Below are positions 7,761 through 12,735 of a stretch of 12,735 nt of DNA, piece after piece. Each line of letters starts with the position of its first letter. The stretch's first letter is position 1. The stretch is from an uncultured Clostridia bacterium (lineage in GTDB: Bacteria > Bacillota > Clostridia > Christensenellales > UBA1242). Made by a program: the position numbers and the translations under genes. The notes beneath the pieces are model-generated. The model saw only the letters and a program-made list of their open reading frames with translations, was not told the origin of the DNA and did no database searches. The DNA is taken from positions 1 through 12,735 of the forward strand of contig CALVUB010000016.1 in the NCBI GenBank assembly GCA_944363385.1, read 5' to 3'.

Positions 7761-7792
7761 AAAAAAGAACTTTCATTTGCTAGAAAGTTCTT
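7761..7792 (-). terminator. Intrinsic terminator after the AT-hook membrane protein gene
   Basis: On the minus strand AAGAACTTTC, an 8-base loop TAGCAAAT and GAAAGTTCTT form a perfect 10-bp stem, continued by a T run (complement of the A run 7761-7766). It starts 6 bases after the stop codon of the membrane protein gene and separates that gene from the typA promoter. The other side of the stem (7791-7800) is also T-rich on the plus strand, so it could work in both directions, but no plus-strand gene needs it. Confidence 0.93.
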
Positions 7793-7798
7793 CTCTTT

Positions 7799-10117
7799 TT
7801 ATTTTTTATTGTTTAAATCAGAAATCTCTTTAATAAGTTCTTCAAGACGCTTATTTATGTTTGCAAGTTCGGTTTCAGACTGATTTGTGTGTTTAACATT
7901 TTCAGCTTTTTCTTTCAAGTTTTCAACCGTCTTCATGATTTCATCTTTTTCCTTGTCAATTGCCTCTGTCTTCTCTCCGTTGACCACATCATCAATTTCT
8001 GAATTGATAAACGCCTTCATCTTATTAAGTTTTTCTTCTTCTTCTGAAATCAACTTACTGATTTGCGCTAGGGTTGGAGAATTCGTTTTTTTCGAGGCCG
8101 ATTTGGTTGAAGACTTAGCCGAGCTTGAACTTTTTTTCTTGGAAGAGCTTGGTTTCCTGCCTGCGGTTTTTTTGTAAGGGCTGCGTTTTTGACTAGGTTT
8201 TTCTGCTTCTTTCTCTTGTTTTTGAGCTTCTTTTTCCTCTTTTCTTGGTCGACCGCGCTTTTTAGCTTCCTTTGACTGCTCTGTTTCTACATTATTCTTT
8301 CGAGGTCTGCCTCTTTTCTTAGCAGGAGTTTCTGCTGTTAAAGTTTCGCTCTCCACAGTAGAAAGCTCTTCTGCTTTATCCTCAGCTTTTTCTTCCTCTT
8401 TTAACTCTGCCGTTTCTTCAGGTTGAGTTATATCTTTGCCAACTGAAGCGCCAAACTGCTCTGCAATCGCCTTTTCAATTTCTGCTTTATCTTCAGGATT
8501 TTCATTGTCTGGAAGTTCGAAATTCCCAAACTGATCATCTAAGATTTCCTTTTCTGTCTTCTCTTTTTCTTGTTCAATAATATTCCCATTTAAGTCATAA
8601 ACCACACCATCTTTGTCATGATACAAACCATTTGCATCGTGATAAGAGCCATCTTCATAAACATAGTTGCCCTTTTCATCATATTTGCCTGGCAAAGTTT
8701 CTGGTGCAACTTCTTTCCCCTCTTTTTCAAGTGCATTGCGAAGGGCTTCGTTTTCTTCTGCCAATCTTTTAAGTTGAGTTTGAACCACCATAAGTTGATT
8801 GTCACCTTCTGCAACTTTGCTACGAAGGTCTATCACTTCATTTTTAACCTTTTTCTCAGCCCTGCTCATTGAAACCTTTAAAACTTTCTCATAAAAGGCT
8901 TGATATTCTGCAAGCATTGCTTGCTCAACATCGATCTTAGACTCGTCAAGGTCTGCATGAAGTTCTTGCAGTTGTTTGTTAAGGTCATCATTTGAAATTG
9001 CAAATTGTGTTTCTTCCTGGTCATATTCTGACTGGAACTGCTCTTGTTTTGCTCTGTCCTGGTCTTGCCTTGTCTTTAAGAAAGTCACTTCCATACGATT
9101 TGTTGTTGCTTCTTGCTGTTGAAGAAGTTTGGCAATACTTTCTTTCATAGACTGAATTTTTTTCTGTAAATCTTTTTGCTTATTCTCATAATTTCGTTTT
9201 AAAGCTTCTTTTTGAGCTTCAATGTCAGCAATCTTTGAAAGAATGTTTTGCTTTTTGTTGATGTAGTCTTCACTTTCCTTCATTGCCCGCTCTAAGACAA
9301 GAGCGCCATCAACTCCAGCTTTTTCAAAGTTGTATTCAACATACTCAGTTTCTTTTTGTTTTGCTTTTTCAAATTCTTCCTTGGCCTTTCTAGCTTTAGC
9401 CTCATAAAATTCTCTAAGCTGAGGATTACCTCTAGTGATTTCCTTTTGAGTGAAAAGAAGTTCATAGTCAATATAATCAGGCAAATCAATGCTAGCATTT
9501 GTGATAAATCTTGCAAAGATATGATAATTTTGATAAATGTCATCAAGATTCATAACCCTTTTTGCTTTCAAAACAATTACTGTAAGCGCACCTATAACAA
9601 GCACTAAAGCAGGAACAATAAAGGCCATGGCAAAAAGATTGAGAGAAAAGGCTCTGCCTGCTTGAGCGGCAAATCCGAAAGGCAAGCACACAACCGACCA
9701 AATTGCAGTCAGTAAAATTAAATTTTTGACATTGCTTGTCCAACTGCTTGTTTTAAGAGGTTTATCAATCAAGTTTTCTTCTGACAGATAGTTTGTAGGC
9801 CCGCCTTCGCGAAACAATATAAACTGTTGCCAGTAATAGACAACTCGCTTGGTGCCTTTTTTGATAAGGTTGCTAAATTCTTTTATGTTGCCCTTGTCTA
9901 GCTTTTTGTTTTTAAAAAGCCAGTTGTTATATTTGACAAGTCCCCTCTTAAGTCTTGCCTCATAAGAAAAGGCAGATTTTAAAAGAAATAGCAAAATGAA
10001 AAACACTTCAACGCCAAGAGCAATGCCAATATAGCCTCCCAAACCTATCGCTGCGGTAAGTTGAGTAAAGAAAGCTGTTACAGCATCGCTAATATCGGCC
10101 AACATTGATACGAACAT
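7799..10117 (-). CDS. Membrane-anchored coiled-coil protein with two AT-hooks, 772 aa, unknown function
   Basis: Not a family I recognise. Residues are numbered from the ATG at 10117. Hydrophobic helices lie near 28-46, 133-154 and 162-183. Basic residues after helices 1 and 3 place the loop 47-132 and everything after 183 in the cytoplasm. Residues ~233-465 are rich in Glu, Lys, Gln and Leu and look like a long coiled coil. Residues 478-512 are five heptads of the form YxDxxGx, and 513-593 form an acidic linker. Two identical octapeptides KKRGRPRK (600-607 and 619-626) are textbook AT-hooks, which bind the minor groove of A/T-rich DNA. A Ser/Lys-rich patch with an SPYKK motif (near 646-680) resembles histone H1 tails, and a second coiled coil ends the protein. 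Start choice: a longer in-frame TTG at 10138 lies at the predicted transcription start, while the ATG at 10117 has AAGGAG 7 bases upstream. Own promoter and terminator make it a single-gene unit. A membrane-DNA tether is inference; RNA binding is an alternative. Confidence 0.9.
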   Translation of the reverse strand: MFVSMLADISDAVTAFFTQLTAAIGLGGYIGIALGVEVFFILLFLLKSAFSYEARLKRGLVKYNNWLFKNKKLDKGNIKEFSNLIKKGTKRVVYYWQQFILFREGGPTNYLSEENLIDKPLKTSSWTSNVKNLILLTAIWSVVCLPFGFAAQAGRAFSLNLFAMAFIVPALVLVIGALTVIVLKAKRVMNLDDIYQNYHIFARFITNASIDLPDYIDYELLFTQKEITRGNPQLREFYEAKARKAKEEFEKAKQKETEYVEYNFEKAGVDGALVLERAMKESEDYINKKQNILSKIADIEAQKEALKRNYENKQKDLQKKIQSMKESIAKLLQQQEATTNRMEVTFLKTRQDQDRAKQEQFQSEYDQEETQFAISNDDLNKQLQELHADLDESKIDVEQAMLAEYQAFYEKVLKVSMSRAEKKVKNEVIDLRSKVAEGDNQLMVVQTQLKRLAEENEALRNALEKEGKEVAPETLPGKYDEKGNYVYEDGSYHDANGLYHDKDGVVYDLNGNIIEQEKEKTEKEILDDQFGNFELPDNENPEDKAEIEKAIAEQFGASVGKDITQPEETAELKEEEKAEDKAEELSTVESETLTAETPAKKRGRPRKNNVETEQSKEAKKRGRPRKEEKEAQKQEKEAEKPSQKRSPYKKTAGRKPSSSKKKSSSSAKSSTKSASKKTNSPTLAQISKLISEEEEKLNKMKAFINSEIDDVVNGEKTEAIDKEKDEIMKTVENLKEKAENVKHTNQSETELANINKRLEELIKEISDLNNKK
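8240..8320 (-). other. Two AT-hook motifs, KKRGRPRK twice
   Basis: The octapeptide KKRGRPRK is encoded at 8297-8320 and again at 8240-8263, 19 codons apart start to start, joined by the short acidic linker NNVETEQSKEA. Both match the AT-hook core G-R-P with flanking basic residues. The two copies use different codons at several positions (AGA GGC AGA CCT CGA against CGC GGT CGA CCA AGA for RGRPR), so they are either an old duplication or kept identical by selection on the protein rather than a recent DNA duplication. Pairs of AT-hooks raise affinity for clustered A/T tracts in known proteins. Confidence 0.9.
8582..8686 (-). repeat. Five tandem heptads in the protein, consensus YxDxxGx
   Basis: The protein reads KYDEKGN, YVYEDGS, YHDANGL, YHDKDGV and VYDLNGN in uninterrupted succession, with Gly fixed at position 6, an acidic or Asn residue at position 5 in four of five units and aromatic residues at positions 1-2. 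At the DNA level the copies differ, so this is a protein repeat rather than a recent DNA expansion. Similar Tyr/Asp/Asn/Gly-rich repeats occur in Bacillota surface and structural proteins, but here the segment is predicted to be cytoplasmic, between the coiled coil and the AT-hooks. Function unknown. Confidence 0.85.
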
Positions 10118-10124
10118 AATTTCA

Positions 10125-10130
10125 CTCCTT
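10125..10130 (-). promoter_or_regulatory. Ribosome binding site that fixes the start of the AT-hook protein
   Basis: AAGGAG on the minus strand, 7 bases before the ATG at 10115-10117. The only longer in-frame start (TTG at 10136-10138) has no such site upstream, because the promoter -10 box begins 2 bases further up. Confidence 0.88.
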
Positions 10131-10140
10131 TTTCGCAATT

Positions 10141-10168
10141 AGTATAACACATAAAAATTATTTTACAA
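10141..10168 (-). promoter_or_regulatory. Promoter of the AT-hook membrane protein gene
   Basis: On the minus strand a TATACT -10 box (10141-10146) preceded by TGT gives an extended -10, with TTGTAA (10163-10168) as a fair -35 at a 16-base spacing. Transcription would start near 10134, leaving a leader of about 17 bases. The region just upstream (10169-10230) is made largely of A and T tracts, the kind of sequence AT-hooks bind, so self-regulation is possible but not shown. Confidence 0.75.
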
Positions 10169-10308
10169 ACAAATTCAACAAATTTCTTCAAAAATTGCAA
10201 ATTTTTTTTACTTTTAAATTTCATTTGTCGTATTGCCTTATAAATAAAGGCGAAAAAAGATTGAAAAATACATTAAAACTATTAACTGCTGTAACTTTCT
10301 GCATTTAA

Positions 10309-12735
10309 TTAAAATTCAATTATTTTTGCATTTTTTAAGGAGAGCAGATATTTTTTAATCACCTTATTTGGATAAGCCTTTGAAAGAGCGCTCTCATAAA
10401 GGTCAAGTTGAGGCTTGTATCTTTCTTTCAAAATTTTCTCATCATTTTGAGAAGTATATTTATAATCAATCAGCACTATTTCCCTTTCGTTTACTGAAAA
10501 AAAGTCTATAGCGCCCTGCACAACAATTTCATCATCAGTTTGATTAAGTGGCATGCTCATAACAAACTGTTTTTCCTTATATACCTGGCCTTTTCCACTA
10601 ACTGATTTTATAAGCGAAATATTTTGATATAATTTATTTTTATCAATAAACTCCAAACTTTCCAAAAGTTGTCTGTCACGAGAAATCTCTTTTTCAAGTT
10701 CTTCAAGAGTGTTTATTTTTTCAAAATCAAGCTTCTCAAGCGCTAAATGCACAGCATTTCCCTGCAAAATGCTCTTCTCGCGCAAAATCGTTCCTCGCTC
10801 AGACAATATCTCTTTACTCGCGAAATCTTTTTCTTCATTTGCAAGCATAGTCACTGAATTTTTAAGCTCTACCATTTCTTTTAGACCTGAGTAAGTTTGA
10901 TTTATCAATAATGCTCTGACTTTTTCCTCATCAAAGCTAATCAAATTTTCTTTTTTAGAAGCAATTTTCTCCTCTTGTTCCTCTTTCACGATTTTAACAG
11001 AAAAGTTTGCCATTTGAAGTTCTCCGTCAATTGCGAGCCTTTCTGTTACGCCATTTCCAAGAGTGAAAAACAAAAAATCAAAGTAAGTAGAGCATTCCTC
11101 TGGTTTTGTTTTTGCTTGAAGAATTGTTTGCGTGCCACAAAGAATAAGATGATTTTTGGCACGAGTGAGTGCAACATAGAAAATCATAAGCTCGTCAACA
11201 AAATTCTTCTGTTTTGCTTCAAGCCTTATTGCTCTTAAAACAGGAGAGATGCTTTTTGTTAAAGTTACATCGTCATAAACATTTGTGCCAAACCCAAACC
11301 TTTTTGAAATTGCATATGGATTTGTGCTAGGTCTGTCAAAGTTCTCTCCACAGCTGGCTAAAATTACAATAGGATATTCAAGTCCTTTCGTTGCATGTAT
11401 TGTGGTCAAAAGAACAGAGTTTTCAGCTTGACCGATTTGTGTTGTTTTTACATCCAAATTTTCAAAACCTTCAACAATCGCCTGAAGATTGAAGTCTGCC
11501 TGAGCCGAGCTGATAAAATTGTAAAATTGCTCAACACACTGCCTGTCTTCATTGATATTTGCAGAAAATTTTTCGAAAAAGTGGGTTTGTGAAATTGTCT
11601 GTTTAAGCGCCTTGATAACACCATACAAGCCACAGTTAAAAGCGAAATTATCTAAAAACTGGTAAAATTTTTCAATTTTTTGATTGTTTTGCCTCAATTT
11701 TTCAATTTTTTCATAAAATTTACCTTCACTTGATATTGAAATAGAAGAAAGCTCGTCAAGCGAAAATTCGCCAAAAGGAGAATGCATTACTGACGCTAAA
11801 GAAATATCGTCTTTAGAAGAAATTGCAAGTTTTATAAGAGCGCACAAAACTTTGACTGCATTGTTATCAAAAAGCGAATTTTTCGAATCGGTGATAACAC
11901 TTATGCCAGCTTGCATCAAAAGTCTGTAACACTCTTGCATTACGCTGTTTCTGTTTCTAAATAAAATTGCAATATCTTGAGGCTTTACTTGGTCAAAGCT
12001 GTCAGTTTTTTCATTATAAATTTTGCCTGCCAAAAATTCTTTCACCCTTTTGACGATTTCTTTTGCTTCAATTTTGCCTATATTTTTGTTGGAAAGAGGA
12101 TCTTTGGTTATATCATAAATTTCGGCAGTTTGTTCTTGTTCTTCTTGATTTTCTTGACAAATTAACACTTGCACTGCCTCTTGCCCATCAAATTTAAACT
12201 CTTTTTCTCCTTTAAACATCGATGTTTCTTTATAGTCCACACCAGACGAAGCTGTTGTCATCACTTTTTCGAAAACAAAATTGACAAAGTTAAGAATTTT
12301 TTTATCGCTTCTAAAATTGGATTTTAAAAACAACGCTTCTGAATTTTCATCAGCTGAAAAATCTGAGATGTCTTTGAGCATAATATCCATGCTGGCATTT
12401 CTAAACCCATAAATGCCTTGTTTTATGTCGCCCACTGCAACAAACATACCCTTTTGAGCAATAGGTTTTATAATTGCCTCTTGCAAGGAATTGGTGTCTT
12501 GATACTCATCTATAAAAATATAGTCATAACTTTCTTGTAAAGAAGACAAAACTTCATCGTCGCCAAGAAGAGTTTTCGTTATCTTTTCGGCATCAGCAAA
12601 ATCAATAACATCTTGATTTTGTTTGATTTTTACATAATTTTGTTTAAAATTTTGATAAAATTTCAAAATTGCATTGCCAAGAGTGTTTAACTTTTGTTTT
12701 TGCAGTGAAAGTGGAGAAAAATCATATTGCACAAG
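10309..12735 (-). CDS. addA: AddA, helicase-nuclease subunit of AddAB (5' end outside the window)
   Basis: UvrD-type 3'-5' helicase with a C-terminal RecB-family nuclease; with AddB it resects double-strand breaks and loads RecA. Residues are counted from the Val (GTG) codon at 12732. Motif II is FIDEYQDTN (73-81), motif III VAVGDIKQGIYGFR (98-111), motif IV LKSNFRSD (136-143), motif V TTIHATKGLEYPIVI (443-457) and motif VI IFYVALTRAK (517-526). The nuclease has its conserved His in GNAVHLALEKLD (His662), Asp743 in QGAIDFF, Asp756-Tyr-Lys758 and Gln775 to Tyr779 in QLDLY, so both activities look intact. The reading frame is open to the window edge; AddA is usually about 1,200 residues, so some 400 N-terminal residues with Walker A lie outside, probably after addB (inference). 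The stop codon is followed by 140 bases with no convincing terminator before the next promoter. Confidence 0.96.
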   Translation of the reverse strand, partial: LVQYDFSPLSLQKQKLNTLGNAILKFYQNFKQNYVKIKQNQDVIDFADAEKITKTLLGDDEVLSSLQESYDYIFIDEYQDTNSLQEAIIKPIAQKGMFVAVGDIKQGIYGFRNASMDIMLKDISDFSADENSEALFLKSNFRSDKKILNFVNFVFEKVMTTASSGVDYKETSMFKGEKEFKFDGQEAVQVLICQENQEEQEQTAEIYDITKDPLSNKNIGKIEAKEIVKRVKEFLAGKIYNEKTDSFDQVKPQDIAILFRNRNSVMQECYRLLMQAGISVITDSKNSLFDNNAVKVLCALIKLAISSKDDISLASVMHSPFGEFSLDELSSISISSEGKFYEKIEKLRQNNQKIEKFYQFLDNFAFNCGLYGVIKALKQTISQTHFFEKFSANINEDRQCVEQFYNFISSAQADFNLQAIVEGFENLDVKTTQIGQAENSVLLTTIHATKGLEYPIVILASCGENFDRPSTNPYAISKRFGFGTNVYDDVTLTKSISPVLRAIRLEAKQKNFVDELMIFYVALTRAKNHLILCGTQTILQAKTKPEECSTYFDFLFFTLGNGVTERLAIDGELQMANFSVKIVKEEQEEKIASKKENLISFDEEKVRALLINQTYSGLKEMVELKNSVTMLANEEKDFASKEILSERGTILREKSILQGNAVHLALEKLDFEKINTLEELEKEISRDRQLLESLEFIDKNKLYQNISLIKSVSGKGQVYKEKQFVMSMPLNQTDDEIVVQGAIDFFSVNEREIVLIDYKYTSQNDEKILKERYKPQLDLYESALSKAYPNKVIKKYLLSLKNAKIIEF

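Noticed and set aside
10118..10138. TTG-initiated N-terminal extension of the AT-hook protein
   Set aside because: The TTG sits at the predicted transcription start, and the ATG downstream has a near-perfect ribosome binding site.
10235..10251. Hairpin GCCTT / AAGGC after addA, considered as its terminator
   Set aside because: The stem is only 5 bp and on the minus strand is followed by AATACG, not a T run, so it is not a credible intrinsic terminator.
1..12735. Mobile element, CRISPR array or defence system
   Set aside because: No transposase, integrase, terminal inverted repeats, phased spacer repeats or toxin-antitoxin pair was seen; the genes read as chromosomal housekeeping plus unknown membrane proteins.

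Overview
The window looks like a piece of chromosome from an AT-rich, low-GC Gram-positive bacterium (Bacillota, most likely an uncultured Clostridia-type lineage). The signs are AddA rather than RecB, a long-form clostridial-type GltX, strong AGGAGG-like ribosome binding sites, sigma-A-type promoters (TTGAAA/TAAAAT, TGTTATACT), a lipoprotein signal peptide and the standard genetic code. The lineage is inferred from these protein types only. Every supported gene lies on the minus strand; no phage, transposon, CRISPR or other mobile sequence was seen.

Layout, in the direction of transcription (high to low coordinates). (1) 12735-10309: the C-terminal two thirds of addA, the helicase-nuclease subunit of the AddAB recombination enzyme, cut by the window edge. 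(2) 10168-7761: a single-gene unit with its own promoter and a 10-bp-stem terminator. It encodes a three-helix membrane protein with a long cytoplasmic coiled coil, five tandem tyrosine/glycine heptads, two identical AT-hook octapeptides and a Ser/Lys-rich histone-H1-like patch. This is the most novel object in the window: a candidate tether between AT-rich DNA and the membrane. (3) 7686-385: an apparent six-gene operon from one promoter to one terminator: typA/bipA (ribosome-associated GTPase), a small two-helix membrane protein, dnaB (replicative helicase), two unrecognised exported proteins (a signal-anchored one and a lipoprotein), and gltX (glutamyl-tRNA synthetase). Two junctions are TAATG stop/start overlaps and the remaining gaps are 12-42 bases, so the genes are probably co-transcribed and partly translationally coupled. 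(4) 351-157: a 64-residue orphan protein. (5) 112-2: a tRNA-Gly(CCC) gene with its own consensus promoter and a C at the almost invariant T-loop position 55.

The operon mixes translation (TypA, GltX) and replication (DnaB) housekeeping with three uncharacterised membrane or envelope proteins. The last two of these, next to dnaB, look like a co-inherited extracytoplasmic pair. No complete defence or biosynthetic system is visible; the interest is in the uncharacterised membrane proteins.
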